Below, piece by piece: positions 23,434 to 35,935 of a DNA stretch of 64,000 nucleotides. Origin of the DNA: Nansenia antarctica (Eukaryota > Chordata > Actinopteri > Argentiniformes > Microstomatidae); the NCBI GenBank assembly GCA_963989245.1, contig OZ022342.1:12538297-12602296 (forward strand). Reading direction: 5' to 3'. The notes under the pieces are model-generated. The model saw only the letters and a list, made by a program, of their open reading frames with translations. It searched no databases and was not told where the DNA came from. The position numbers and the translations under genes are program-made. Each line of letters begins with the position of its first letter. The first letter of the stretch is position 1.

Positions 23434-24257
23434 CAGTTTTTCTCTATCGCTTTAACACGTTTTCTCAAAGCATAGCTCATTTTCTCTTAACTCTTAACAC
23501 AAATCCAAAAACTCACACACAAAACCCTTAACTCCACAAATCTCTTGCAAAAGCAAACACTGTATTCAAAATAATGTTATGTCTTCTCAAAATGACATTT
23601 TGACAAACACAGACCATCAAATGAATAGACACTTGTAACAACCAATTGAACCCTGAAGTGCACAATGGAAAACACTATGGTCAGAGGAAAACTGTACTAT
23701 GATAAGATAATCAGTAGGCCTTTTGCATTTTCAGTGTTACACTACATACGTACAGTAGCGCCCGTTATAAACTGTTATGTTTTCATCCTCAAATATAAAA
23801 CACACAAGTGCAAGAATAGAACGTTTTTTTTATTCATTTATTCATTTTACAGTTTTTCTCTATCGCTTTAACACGTTTTCTCAAAGCATAGCTCATTTTC
23901 TCTTAACTCTTAACACAAATCCAAAAACTCACACACAAAACCCTTAACTCCACAAATCTCTTGCAAAAGCAAACACTGTATTCAAAATAATGTTATGTCT
24001 TCTCAAAATGACATTTTGACAAACACAGACCATCAAATGAATAGACACTTGTAACAACCAATTGAACCCTGAAGTGCACAATGGAAAACACTATGGTCAG
24101 AGGAAAACTGTACTATGATAAGATAATCAGTAGGCCTTTTGCATTTTCAGTGTTACACTACATACGTACAGTAGCGCCCGTTATAAACTGTTATGTTTTC
24201 ATCCTCAAATATAAAACACACAAGTGCAAGAATAGAACGTTTTTTTTATTCATTTAT
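23434..24257 (+). repeat. perfect tandem duplication, period 416 bp
   Basis: Reading base by base, 23434-23841 and 23850-24257 look identical over 408 bp, separated by 8 bp (TCATTTTA). Each copy starts at the TIR after TA. Confidence 0.93.
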
Positions 24258-24351
24258 GAACACATCTCAGCAATGACAGATTTGTAAAGTGTTCTTCATA
24301 CAGAACAAAAAATAGAAAAAAGAAAATATGTGTTACGGTACATGTGGGAAA

Positions 24352-24443
24352 ACGGTTTATGTCGGCATGTCCCGGGACATGCCAGCATGTACCAAGTCGA
24401 CGGTTTATGCTGGCATGTCCCGGGAAATGCCGGCATAAACCGT
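24352..24443 (+). repeat. tandem pair of palindromes inside the MITE
   Basis: Two related units start ACGGTTTATG at 24352 and 24400. The first contains the perfect 20-bp palindrome GGCATGTCCCGGGACATGCC (24364-24383). The second (44 bp, 24400-24443) is a near-perfect palindrome with only two non-Watson-Crick pairs, one of them G-T. Confidence 0.9.
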
Positions 24444-24973
24444 CAGGATGGTTCAAGTGGTGGGATAATACATTCTTACTTTTAGCACCATGGACAGCGC
24501 CAGCCAAGAAGGTCGTGGCACGGACAGGATTTGCTTTCCTGGCCAAGCAGAGGGGAAAGTATCGCCTGGCATGGTGAATCCAGCCCTGATATACTTCAGA
24601 TATATTTCAACACAGGAGAGCTAACCTTTGGCCCTTCTATTGCTAAAGCTATGATTGCTAATTCAAATGCAATAGGTGTTTGCCCATATGAAGAGTGTGA
24701 TTGTGTGATTGGTGGTTTGAGTTTAGCATTATGAATGGTAGTGTTTTCCATGTGAACACAAGAGATTTTAGCAAGGAAGATTGTGCCAAATGTAGAGAAT
24801 TGTATTTAGTGTTTTGTTAACTGTGTGGTTTAGAGCTGTAAAATGAGTGATGGGCAAGAAATGTGTTTGTCATTGTGAAGAATTGGTGTGAGATAAAATA
24901 CACCAGTTTCAGGTTTTGGTAATTGTGTTTGAGGTTCCAATGTTAGTGTTAAAGCGATAGAGAAAAACTGTAA

Positions 24974-25702
24974 AAAAAAAACTAATAAAAAAAAAAAACT
25001 TTGAGTGGTCAGGGGTAAGCCGTCAGGGTAAGGTATTCGAAAACAATAGCATTAGCAACAACCATTAGCAAACAAAGCCGCAAAACAAACTTTTATCAAA
25101 ATGATTCCAAATCAGACAATGAACAATGACATTCAGGTTGCAAGCCATGGTTATATGCCTGCTCCCCAACCACAGCCAGGGCCGTAAATAGGGTCATATT
25201 TTACAGAGGTCAGATCATTTGTTTCAGCTCAACATACATATGGATTGTATGGACACTTATTTGGCACCTTTGATAATGCCCCTCCCTCAAAATGAACAAA
25301 ACTGTCTCAATGCAATTCAAATAATTTGATAGATATGATCAGAATTAATTAATCTTATCTCTCCCTCTTTGTCTTACCAGCCTCATAAGGCAATATTTTC
25401 TAAGCACATCTATGAGTTTAATGTCTCCCGCTCACATCCTTGGGTAGTCTACTACATTTGAGGGGAGAAGCAAACATGTATGAGCAATAGTTTACCAAAA
25501 CTTAAATATAATACAGTATATAACTGAAGTGGACATTCAAAGTAGATTTTTTAAAGTAAAGATTGCAAATACAATAGTGTGACCTCATTGACTGTTGATG
25601 GTAAGCATCTGTACCATCTGTACCCTTTTTGATACAAAGTTGCGCTATTTGTGGGCAGGTATTCTTTGGTGTAGGCACATTTGACTTAATCTATTATTTT
25701 CA
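24974..25702. other. unassigned tract
   Basis: Poly-A runs follow the MITE; no gene recognised. Confidence 0.4.
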
Positions 25703-25895
25703 CAGTGGCTTCGGACAGTATTCGGACACCTTCACTTTTTCCACTTTTTGTTGTGCGATACACTCATTTTATAGATTGAATGGATTAAAGAGAAAATGGC
25801 CATCGATTCACACACATTCATCCATTCACTTTAAATAGAATAGAGTCTGTAACACAACAAAAAGTAGAAAAATGAAGCGGTTTCCAAAGCCACTG
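25703..25895. mobile_element. Tc1/mariner-type MITE, 193 bp
   Basis: Left CAGTGGCTTCGGACAGTATT matches inverted right GAAGCGGTTTCCAAAGCCAC TG. The inner arms also pair (CCACTTTTTGTTGTG with CACAACAAAAAGTAG). TA follows the right end; the left flank is CA, probably mutated from TA. Confidence 0.75.
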
Positions 25896-26396
25896 TAACT
25901 GTCACGCTCATCTATCTTTCAATTTATGAGGGAAAATGACACAACACATTGTGTTGATGTACTGACAATTGAGGTAATTGTACATGGTATTCCTTCACAT
26001 AGCATAATAGTGCAATTGACATGGAGATCATTTATATTTTGAGATTAAAACTGCAGAGATGACATGTGCTTGCCACGGTATTGATAAAAGCAGGTAATTA
26101 CATCGTCTGATCCACTAATCAGTGTATTGACCACAGGATGGTATCTCTGCTGTATGGAAGGTGGCTCTGTTCCCCATCTTGCACAACTAACAATGTTCTC
26201 ATCAGGGAAAGGTCACTTCAAGAACATGACCAAAGCATGAAAAGCATATCTGCTTCTTTCCTAATGACATACAAGTGAAATACATAGTTCCCAATTCCCT
26301 CATTGTTCGCATATTTTGATAAGACAGGCCTGTTTAATAGAATTATCACCAATCTGATCAAATATAGCTCATTCAAACTCATGGCTAGGTACGAAG
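25896..26396. other. unassigned unique DNA
   Basis: No gene recognised. Confidence 0.4.
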
Positions 26397-26448
26397 TGGT
26401 GTGTGTGTGTGTGTGTACGCGTGTGTGTGTGTGTGTGTGTGTGTGTGT
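26397..26448 (+). repeat. (GT)n microsatellite
   Basis: GT repeats interrupted once by ACGC. Confidence 0.95.
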
Positions 26449-26987
26449 CTGTTGTGACAACAGACAAGACGCAAAACAATTAAGGACAGACACTGCACAC
26501 TCAACAGAATGGCATCTTTGAACAATTGAAAGATAATCATCACTGATAACTGATTGCATACTCTCCCGCTTGAACGTGGTTGTAAACATCACACCTGGTT
26601 TCTCACCTAGCTTTTTTAAAGGGGAACAACTGCACACATGGGAAATATGTCTATGTGCCTTAACCTCTTTGACTGTCTGTCGAAAGCGGACACAGCTCTG
26701 ACTCAGAGAGTAAAATCAACATCACATGATTACACCCCCTCTTCCATTACTGCAGCGATAGATATTTGCAGAATACAACAAATCTATGAAAAATAACATT
26801 ACAACGAACAAACTATGTTTGGGAAGCCCAATCGATTCTAAGACATGGCATATGTGTTCTATGGGATATTATTGGGTCGCAGGTTCTGCTTTCCCAACAG
26901 ATTTAGCAGTTGTCCCCCTTTAATGTCTCACATGACACGTGGCTGCTCTGCTACTCTATGCTCTATGATGCCTTGTGTGTGCACTAA
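26449..26987. other. unassigned unique DNA
   Basis: No gene recognised. Confidence 0.4.
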
Positions 26988-27275
26988 TTTTACAAATCAC
27001 TCATTGAATCCATTCTCACCTTCAATAACACATCCTGGTATAACTCCCTCACTGTCAAATACAAAACCAAACTCTCTCGTATAGTCAATCAGGCAAGTAA
27101 AATCATCGGCTCACCTCAAACTCCCCTGTCTGAAATCTACAACCGGTCACTAATCAGGAAAGCCACACAAATCACACAGGACCCCTCTCACCCCCTCCAC
27201 CAATCATTTCAGCCACTTCCATCAGGCCGCCGTTACAGAACTCCACTGGCCCGGAAAAACACATACAAAAAATAA
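26988..27275 (+). pseudogene. Rex1/CR1-like RT C-terminal fragment
   Basis: The plus frame reads SLIESILTFNNTSWYNSLTV, then KLSRIVNQASKIIGS, PLSEIYNRSLIRKATQI, DPSHPLHQSFQPLPSGRRYR and TPLARKNTYKK, ending at TAA 27273-27275. The D-x-S-H-P-L-H ... L-P-S-G-R-R-Y-R block is diagnostic for the C-terminus of this LINE group. The frame is intact, but the catalytic part is missing, so no enzyme could be made. Confidence 0.85.
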
Positions 27276-27571
27276 TTCATCCCCACTGCAACCACCGCCC
27301 TGAACATTTTAAAATAGGAAGCACACTGTTTTTCTTTTAAACCACAACATTTTAGCTTTTAAAATCATAATACTGTTTTTTTTACTATTATTTTTAAATG
27401 ACTGGGATTTTTAAATAGTTATATCTGTCTGTTTTTATTGTATGTATGTGACCTATGTGTGTTTTTAATGTGGATACCGTATTCATGAACTGCACAAAGC
27501 CTGTCAAAGGAGAATTTCTGTCACTCTGTGACAGACAATAAAGCAATCTTGAATCTTGAATCTTGAATCTT
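26988..27571 (+). mobile_element. 5'-truncated LINE, Rex1/CR1-like, with 3' tail
   Basis: The RT C-terminal segment (26988-27275) is followed by an AT-rich 3' UTR, an AATAAAG signal near 27538 and a short tandem tail of TTGAATC units (about 27546-27571). Repeated heptamer-like tails are usual for CR1/Rex1-type LINEs. The copy begins abruptly at about 26988, as expected from incomplete reverse transcription. Confidence 0.8.
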
Positions 27572-28019
27572 AATAAAAGGTTACACAATGAGTGTGTTTG
27601 TATCACTAAATCATCCATCAAATAATCACACTTCATTGACAGTGTTACTGCATTGGCATCAGGAACATGTACAGTATGTTGAAGTTGTTTTTCTGTTTTG
27701 AAGTGTTTCCCTTTTTCCTGCAGCGATTGGGAGACCTTTACCTTCTTCCCTTGGAAGAACAGTGCTCATCGATCTCAATGGACATAGGTTGGCTCGTTTC
27801 CATTTGTCTGCCTAGTACCTGCGCAGCAGTCAAGTCATACTATGAGTTATACTTGGACTGTTTGTAATTCTATTGCTTACATCTATCCTGTCCTTTCAGA
27901 TTTGTGAACTTTTGCATTGAAGTCTCTCCTGAAGATCCTCTCCCCCTGTTTTCTTACCTGTATACGGTATGTTACTCTTGAATTCTAGATGTTATTATTA
28001 TTAATATTATTATTATAAA
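27572..28019. other. unassigned unique DNA
   Basis: No gene recognised. Confidence 0.4.
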
Positions 28020-28417
28020 ATCACATATTGGTTCCTTATACCATGAAAGGAGTCTATGGACAAGGACATATTTCAATCCACATTTTGGTTCTGTTTATCT
28101 GTGCACTGTCACTAGCCGCTAACCAAAAACCATTGAAAGTTGATAGACCCTAAATTAATGTCCTGAAATGTCCTGCCAGAATCATTTCACAGTCACTTAA
28201 ATCAAGTCATTCAGACTATTCAGGGAATATGGGATGATTTGGACATGACATGTCAAACATTCTACCGGTAATTGAGGGTTTATTGACTTCCATTGGTTTT
28301 TGGTTGAAAATTCTAACGGTGCCCAGATAAATAACCAGAACAAGTGTGGACTGAAGTTTGTACTTGTCCATAGACTCCTTTCAAGGTGGCTAATTTGGGT
28401 GAACTATCCCTTCAAAG
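28020..28417. mobile_element. foldback MITE with long imperfect inverted arms
   Basis: GAAAGGAGTCTATGGACAAG (about 28045) is inverted at about 28363-28382. Inner segments also pair (AACCAAAAACCATTGAAAGT with its inverse near 28290-28310). The arms are about 125 bp. The right end GGGTGAACTATCCCTT resembles a hAT-type end common in fish. Confidence 0.7.
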
Positions 28418-28636
28418 AGATTCTGGCAGTTCAGTTTCGGAACCAGATCATCAGAGCATGAGCAGATTAACTGGTCAACCCTGTGGCAAAAAGTCATCAG
28501 CTATTGAACAGCAATCGAAAAAGTGTTAACCTACCCCTTTGAATTGCGCCCAAACATGGTCCACCCATCTCTTTATGTCATACCACCCAGGCTTGTTCAT
28601 TTGAGGACCTGTCGAAAGAGAGAAGAATGAGACTGA
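28418..28636. other. unassigned tract
   Basis: No gene recognised. Confidence 0.4.
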
Positions 28637-28984
28637 TAGGGCTTTCACACCGCCAAGGCTCCATGCCGGTTCTGGTTCCCGAACCTAATCTTGAACCGGC
28701 TGGCGCGTTCAGACCGAAAAATAAATTGGTTCGGAACCTGAGAAGTTGGTTCGCAGCGGGAACCAAGAAAATAGTGGTTTTCAAGTGGGGAACCAAAAAC
28801 TAGAACCGTGACGTCGTCAGTGGGTGTGTTATATGACACATTATACATAAAAAGAGACTAAATGTTAAACAAACGCGAACTTCATGGCCATTTCTATTGT
28901 AGTATCAGAGTAGCTGGCTAGTAAGAGAACATGTTTAGGAAGTGTCTGGGAACCGGGACTGGCCTTGGTGGTGTGAAAGCCCTA
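28637..28984. mobile_element. MITE, 348 bp, 22-bp TIRs, TGA flanks
   Basis: Left TAGGGCTTTCACACCGCCAA GG and right CCTTGGTGGTGTGAAAGCCC TA are inverted with one mismatch. TGA flanks both ends (28634-28636, 28985-28987), a 3-bp duplication compatible with PIF/Harbinger. The interior is rich in GGTTC/GAACC motifs. A second, partial copy in opposite orientation is at 39106-39297. Confidence 0.8.
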
Positions 28985-29913
28985 TGAGAGAATCCACACA
29001 TCACAAAGCACTGTAGATGATACATGGTGTCTCACATGGGAGAAGTCTTGAAGAACATAGTGAATGTTAAGTTAAACGTTCTGTTGTATAACTTGATTCA
29101 TGATTTATTCAATATGCATTAATTAGTCATTCTGTGGCTTTAATAGTTTTGCTCTGCAGAGCAACGAAAGCATACATCCTAAATGCAGCCCTGTAATAAA
29201 GTCATTCTGGCTTTGGCACATGTAGTAGTGGAAATAAGTCGAACTGTTAGTGTGTTTAAGACAGGTGTTGGATTTTATTGCATCACACAGAGTGCCCTAG
29301 AGCCCACAAATTTGATGAGTAAAGATTTGTAGAATGAGCAGACTAGGGGGCTGGGATTCAAAGGAAGCACCGTTTCTGGTAATTGATTTACAGGTGCATT
29401 TGATTTGCACAGTAGTATGTCCGGGGTGGCAGGAATTGACATAGGAATTGTCAGTTCCTTGGCATGCACCGGATGACCTGCCCAGTACTGACTGCAAACC
29501 TGTCTCACAAGTAATGAACTGGGATTTCCAAATCAAACGTTAATATAACTCTATTCATCCAGTTGCCAAAGCTGTGCAAATCAAACACATTTGTAAAGTG
29601 AAAGTGCATTGAAAAAGATGTGCGATGTGTGTTGATGGAGTTTATTCCATGTTTGGAATGCAGCACATGAAATACGTCCGCTTGCTATGGGCATTGAATT
29701 AGTTGATCAATGTAGACAATGGTTGGCGAGGGACTCATATGGCATGGCTCATTCCTCAAGTTAAGGGCCTCCTTTGCGCTACTTGTTTATGTGGATGTGG
29801 TCCGGCAGATGGAGAAAGACAATTATGTTTAAAGAAAAGGCAGATATTGAGTATTTCCTAATGCAATCATGTACATACAGTATCTGAGTGTTCCTGTGTT
29901 TGTGTGCATTTGT
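28985..29913. other. unassigned unique DNA
   Basis: No gene recognised. Confidence 0.4.
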
Positions 29914-29919
29914 ACATCT

Positions 29920-30180
29920 TGGGGGTGGCTGTGGTGCAGAATGTAGAGCTGGCGTCTAATGATCGCAAGGTCGGCAGATCGACGTTTCGAACCCCGGCTG
30001 GCCACATGTCGAGTGGTCCTTGGGCAAGACACTGAACCCTAAATTGCTCCCAATGAGCGGGACGACGCCTTGCATGGTAGCATGCCGCCATGTGTGTGTG
30101 AATGGGTGAATGAGAGGCCATTGTAAAGTGCTTTGGAATAAGGCGCTATATAAGTCAGTCCATTTACCATTTTACCATTT
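29920..30180 (+). mobile_element. tRNA-derived SINE with 6-bp target duplication
   Basis: The tRNA-like head has an A-box-like TGGCTGTGGTG (29926-29936) and a B-box-like GTTTCGAACCC (29984-29994). A central region follows (TTGGGCAAGACACTGAACCC), then a 3' part AAAGTGCTTTGGAATAAGGC and a short ATTTACC-type tail. ACATCT flanks both sides (29914-29919, 30181-30186). This is the common fish SINE type with these conserved blocks. Confidence 0.88.
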
Positions 30181-30192
30181 ACATCTCTGAAT

Positions 30193-30236
30193 GTGGGTGT
30201 GGGTGGGTGTGGGTGGGTGGGTGGGTGGGTGGGTGT
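30193..30236 (+). repeat. (GGGT)n simple repeat
   Basis: GGGT units mixed with GT. Confidence 0.93.
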
Positions 30237-33200
30237 ATGTGTATGAACTTGGTGTTTGGTTGTGGCACATTAGGGATCGGCAAGGCCCTTCACAGTGTAT
30301 GAGCAGAGGAGCAGCTGACCGGAGGTTTAAACAGATTACTGCTGTCACCGAACCGCCTCTCTCACTTAGTTTTACTATCAGTGATTGCCCTCACTGATAG
30401 CAAAACTAGGGTGGCATTATGCTGCAGTGGGTATCCTTCACATTGTTGTATAGCCAGCAGAATAAATACAAACACTGCCCTGGGCAATGACAACACCTAG
30501 ATGAACTGCACGGCTGTACAGCAAAGACAGACGCTTTAGCTGGGGGATAATGTTCTCACTGCAGCCATGAATCTAGATTGTAGAATAAGTACGTATGCAC
30601 CTAGTCTTTTTTGGGGGGGTGAAATAGCACAACATGTATCCTGTAATTATTATGCCATACAAAGTTGATTCATTGTTTAATGGATGCCCTGCTTCACTTA
30701 AAACCTAAAAAAAAAATGTTTTATAATAATTGGGCAAACATGAGCAAAGTAGGCAATCGCATATGTAATGACATCATTTAGTTGATGTCATTCCATAAAA
30801 AACTAAACTATCCCTTTAAATAGCAGCATTTTCATTAAAGCCACAGACTGTCATTTTCCCAGTAATTTCAAATAATGAATAATGCATACTTGAATAGGCC
30901 TACACCAATTACTAAGCTAAGATCTCGCCTAGGGACCCCAAATTCATTCATGTTAATCTATTTTATAATCAGATTGAAATGTACCATAATATTTCTCATA
31001 GTTTTCCTATTTATCCATCTTAGCTGGATATTCTTACACTCTATACCCTTTGATACCCTTTGTTCTTTTACTCTTCTGAAAATGTAATCTGTTAAACAAT
31101 TAATCATGTTTGCATTGCCTTACTACGTTATGACAGATCATTCTTTTCTTCTCCTCGGGAGCCAATGATCTCCATTTAAATTGGTTTAATATCAAAGAAA
31201 GTAATTTCAGATTTCTGTCAAAGTTCAAGCTCCTCTGCCTCACCTAACCTAGTTGACAAAATGGCAGTTATTGATGAAACATCAGCCCAAAGCAGTTAGA
31301 TCAAAACAGGGGCTGTTCTCTTCTCATGGTTCAAAGTGCTGAGCGAGGTGACAGAGTAAAGCTCTTACAATGGGAGCTCAGATCTCCAACCATGATGCAG
31401 CTTGAACCCTAATCAATTGATCCATATATTACTATGCATACTGACTAGGCAATCATTTGATTCTTGTCTGCATTACCAGGTTTAGATCCAGATGGATTTT
31501 AATTGATGGACAAATGACTGTGTATGACACAGGAGCCATCACGGATTTGTAACACGTGATCAAATATCAAATTGATAGAACAATGCATGTCATCTCATCA
31601 ATCAATATCGTAAAGAAATGTACCTAGAAAACGTAAGATAGTGTAAGTGTGGGTAGTCAGTGGGACGTAAATTAAACATATTTTGTTTTCCCTTGTTGAG
31701 GGAAGATATTAGCAAACATTACCAACATCAATTAAATCACTCAAAGCACTTTTGTTGGAATTATCCCGAATCGAATCCACAATGTCCGTGTTCAAGTCTT
31801 GATTATATGTCTGCACGCCAACCCCAACCTACCACCTACCAAAACATTCTTCCTTTTGTATCTTCCTGCCAGTTGACATTTCCTGATTTGTAAATTATTT
31901 ATGTCCTACTAACTGCCCACAGGTAAACATTTGTATGTCTTCTCAGACATTACTTATACTACATGTGCTTTTGTACTAACTTATTGATGATCAATGTACC
32001 GTACATTTGTTCTACAGTTCTACAGTGATAAAGCAGGCTGAATGATTGTCAAGGTTTCAGTATGTTGATGCTCAATTATACCATGAGGCTTAAAATATCC
32101 AACGAGTTATCATTGCAAAACTTCCTTAAACTACGTTGAGGCAATGTCCTACTTCATAAAAATAGAAGATGTCTAGGGAATCTAATTTCTCGTCGAAATA
32201 GAAGACATTAATTGTAGATCTTTTTCCTTAAAAAAAAAAAACTGTGATAGCAACGATGTGGCAGTTAGACAGTATTAGGGATTCATTTTGATTGATTATG
32301 GTTAGGGTTGAGCATCCTACTCCTATAATATGAGAAATAGGAAAAGTGCTTGAACGTCAATATTTGGCTGTGCAGGTTATGATATGGGGCTGAAATATCA
32401 AACCTACATTACAGCATTATTATGGTGCAAATTACACCTGTTTTATAGAGCAAACATGTTAAATAAAGGTTGAAATAAGATAAGAATAGACAATAAACAC
32501 AAATAAAACAATTTCATGACCCCCTGGTGCTAAATGTTTAGTGAATCGGTGCTCTTTGTGTTTCACACTCAGTGCTCGCGTATCTAAGTAATTGTACAGG
32601 CATATTTTCCTTTTTCCTCGAAAAAGCATTATAATAACCAAAATATCAGGCTGCTGTGAAAGTATCCATAATTTCCCCTGCAGTCTAAGTGTTCTACATC
32701 ATGTCGCTGTAGGCCGTAATGCTACAGAAATATCCATCACCATTCACTGCTGTCCAAAGAGAAATGTCTCTCATCCATATATATCTATTTACATAAACAA
32801 AGGGCTTGTTTCCTTGGAATAGGACGTCAGGATATGCTCAAAGGTTGATCACGTTATCTATTAAATGCATTACTTTGGCTATTATGATCAGGGCCTTGTT
32901 TCATGGGCATTAGGCATATCATTGGGAGATAACAGCTGGTGTTTTGAGTGTCTCATCACCCGGCACCTGTCAGTGCTGCGGATGAGTCCGCACGCAATGA
33001 ATGGCATCCAATGGGACGGGATCAATTCAGGAACTTTTTGTTTTAATATCCTCCGACAGACCAGGGGGAAATGTATTCAAAGAGTTGCTGTTAAAGGCTG
33101 AAATCTGCCCATTGACAGAGTAGAGAGAAATGTATATTGGTGTAGCAGAGAGAGTGAGAGACACTATTCCCCATGTGACTGGCCAGAGTGGCAGGAGGAG

Positions 33201-33288
33201 CAGGCAGCAGTGGTGGATAAGGGGTGGAGAGATCCCAGGCTTATCTCTCAGGTGTCAGTGTGGAGTGAACTTGGGAGAGTGGAGGCCC
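30237..33288. other. unassigned unique DNA
   Basis: About 3 kb without a recognisable gene. One hAT-type end remnant is possible at about 30800-30820 (AAACTATCCCTTTAA), beside TGACATCA/TGATGTCA inverted octamers at about 30768-30790. Confidence 0.4.
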
Positions 33289-33314
33289 AGAGAGAGAGAG
33301 AGAGAGAGAGAGAG
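33289..33314 (+). repeat. (GA)n microsatellite
   Basis: Twelve or more GA units. Confidence 0.93.
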
Positions 33315-34533
33315 CTGTCATTCTGGCTAATTCTATTCCAGCAGGCCCAGGATTAAGACAAAAGCTGGTGTGATGGTGGTGGTGGCGACGGCAGTAGTGG
33401 TGGTGGCTCACTCTGTTGCTTGTTCCTGCCTCTCTACCGTGGCACACTGACAACCCGGCCTCATCCTTCTCACCCCAGACTGTCCCCCAAGAGAAGAGCT
33501 CGTGGGTGGTTATCTCCCCTCTCTATCATCTGCCAGCCCACCAGGCTTCATACGCCTGCAACACCAAGGGTCAAAGTCATTACCAGACACCTCTGCTCAC
33601 CCCCACATGTGACACAGAACTCCTGTGCCCTTTCCCTTAACACCCACCCCCCACCCACCCATCTGTCTCTCAATCTCTCTGAGGATTTATTGAAAAGTAC
33701 GGACCTATTTCTCAGACACTGACACACAGTTTATAAGGCTGCCTTCCTGGCCTGCTGTGCTATAAATGGATTGGATAAATAATCCTGGCAGGGGTCCACA
33801 ATGAAAATGAGAAGATGCGATGCAAACATGCAAGATAAGTGCCTGACATCGGAGGTTGGGCAGTGGCCTCAAGCCCCAAGAAAGAAACTCCTGGAAATAT
33901 ATTTGTTCATTTTGCATCAGAAGCTAATTTCGGTTAGCACATGTGGCTCACTACATCATGAAAAGCCAAGCGACCAAAGACGGAGACAGAGATTGCAGCT
34001 GAGAATACAAACAAGACTCCCAGGTAAACAAACACTCTTGGAGCGTATGTCAGTGCCACCGTCCTGACAAAGCCGCCTGTCTAAATGCCCGTCCGCTGGG
34101 TATTCTTTGAAGACAAATTACTCAGATCGTTCATGTCGCTCCAGTCACATCCCATCCACACATGGTGCAACTCATTTACACTGTCAGACCTGGCATCCTG
34201 GCAAATAAAAACAGCAGCTTCCAAACTTCACATTTATCATAGTAATACCACTCAACGGCCCCGCCACCATGTCATTCAAAGACATTTTAGACATTTAGAA
34301 TCTGAACAGCTCACAAATTAAGACTGGAAATCACTAGAGCCTATATTACCCCCCAAAGCTTCCAAAACTCATAAAATATTATTCACTCCACCCAGTCTAT
34401 TAACATACATATTACATGCGTCGTACATGACGATTCTCAGCGGAATTACTTTCAATAGGCTGTATAATCTGGCAGACTCCTTTTAGAAGCATTTTCTTTG
34501 TTTAGTACAAAAGCAACAAATCACTGTGTTATG

Positions 34534-34536
<3 letters not shown>
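33315..34536. other. unassigned unique DNA
   Basis: Repeat-poor, relatively GC-balanced sequence. No coding domain is seen in any frame. Confidence 0.4.

Positions 34537-34592
<56 letters not shown>
34537..34592 (+). repeat. (GT)n microsatellite
   Basis: About 27 GT units. Confidence 0.97.
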
Positions 34593-34594
<2 letters not shown>

Positions 34595-35170
34595 GGGACT
34601 GGGGATGGGTGACGGGACGGGACAGCTTCAAGGGGGCCAGGGTTTTTGCATCCATTTTGGTGCAGAGGGACGGAGATATGCCAAATAGAGGGGCCTGCCA
34701 CCACAGGGCCCAGAGCAGCCTGCTTCATCTGGAAAAACTGTAATAATGATGGAGGATGAGGGAATCACAAGCCATGCATAAAAACCTGGCCTACTGATTC
34801 TCCTGTGTTGTATAAACCTGATTAATTAAACATGCTCTGGAGTAGGGGCTCTATTACATCATGGCTTGTAAGATCAGGATAAACCCCCTGTGGCAGTGCT
34901 GACGTAGAGAAGCCCATATTGAACATGACCATGACCATGTTCTCTTCCCCTATAGGCCTACTATGTTAATAAACACCAGCAATGGCCAAAATCATGAATA
35001 ACACTGAATGTATGTTTTATGTAGATAGATGACAGGTGATTCTGTGTGCCACAGTATCAGACAGAGCGAATCGTTACATGTGTCAAAGCTACAGATTTGT
35101 CAGCGGGGTGTCATAACACTGGCTGTGGTATGGCCTGTATGCCATCTATGATTACAAGATTGAATCTCAT
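34593..35170. other. unassigned unique DNA
   Basis: No gene recognised. Confidence 0.4.
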
Positions 35171-35935
35171 TGCCTACGTACTGAATACTGCCCTATCCCA
35201 CAGCGCCCTACTGTACTCCCTGTTCACCCACCCACTCACCCACACACAGCTCCAACTTCGTCATTACATTTGCTGATGACACCACTGTGGTTGCTTTGAT
35301 CACTAAAAGAATGTGGAGTCAGCCTACATGGAAGGGGTAAGAGTCCTGGAGGACTGGTGCCGGGATAGCAACCTCTCCCTGAACATCAGCAAAACTAAGG
35401 AGCTGATCATGGACTTCAGGAGGAAGAGTGGGGGGGGGGGCTGCAGTGGAGAGAGTCAGCAGCTTGAAGTTCCTTGTTTTCCACATCACTGAGGACATAA
35501 CACACTCACTCTGTGAGACAAGACAGCACGCTAGCGTCTGTACTTCCTCAGGTGGCTCTGGAAATTTGATTCCCATATTGTTACAAACTTCTACAGATGC
35601 ACCACAGAGAGCATCCCGACCGGCTGTATCACTGCCTGGTACAGCAGCAGCACCGCCCTGGACCACAAGGCTCTACAGAGGATAGGACCTTTACTCTGAG
35701 AGGTGCAAGAGGAAGGCTGGGAAATGATCAGGGACCCCAACCACACCGTGTTCTATCTGGCAAAAGGTAACAGAGTGAAAAAACGTACCCGAGCTCCAGA
35801 CCCGGTACAACAGGCTCCGGAACAGTTTCTACCCACAGACCATAAGACTGCTTAATTGACCTCCCATACACCCTTCACGGCTGTATGCTATGTACGTGGC
35901 AAATATAATTTCATTTGAAGATAAATAAACGTTCA
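35171..35935 (+). pseudogene. LINE reverse transcriptase relic (FADD motif) with 3' end
   Basis: The plus strand, across several frames, gives LYSLFTHPLTH, FVITFADDTTVV (RT palm motif with the two catalytic Asp, about 35256-35290), RVLEDWCRDSNLSLNISKTK, ELIMDFRRKS, VERVSSLKFLVFHITEDI and ESIPTGCITAWYSS-like sequence. This is the middle and end of a fish jockey/Rex1-type RT. Frameshifts occur at a minimum near 35300, 35440 and 35510. It ends in an AT-rich tail with AATAAA near 35925. The copy is dead. Confidence 0.8.

Larger units (their letters stand above)
23434..24973. mobile_element. mariner-like non-autonomous element with TA-flanked TIRs
   Basis: The left end CAGTTTTTCTCTATCGCTTT (AACAC) is inverted at the right end, about 24950-24973 (GTGTT AAAGCGATAGAGAAAAACTG). 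TA flanks both ends, as expected for Tc1/mariner insertion. No transposase is readable. The left 408 bp, including the TIR, are present twice (23434-23841 and 23850-24257). Confidence 0.75.

Noticed and set aside
23434..24257. CRISPR-like or satellite array
   Set aside because: Only two units, each a transposon end, and this is eukaryotic DNA.
26218..26637. 139-codon minus frame with a Thr-His run
   Set aside because: The run comes from the (GT)n microsatellite and the rest has no recognisable domain.
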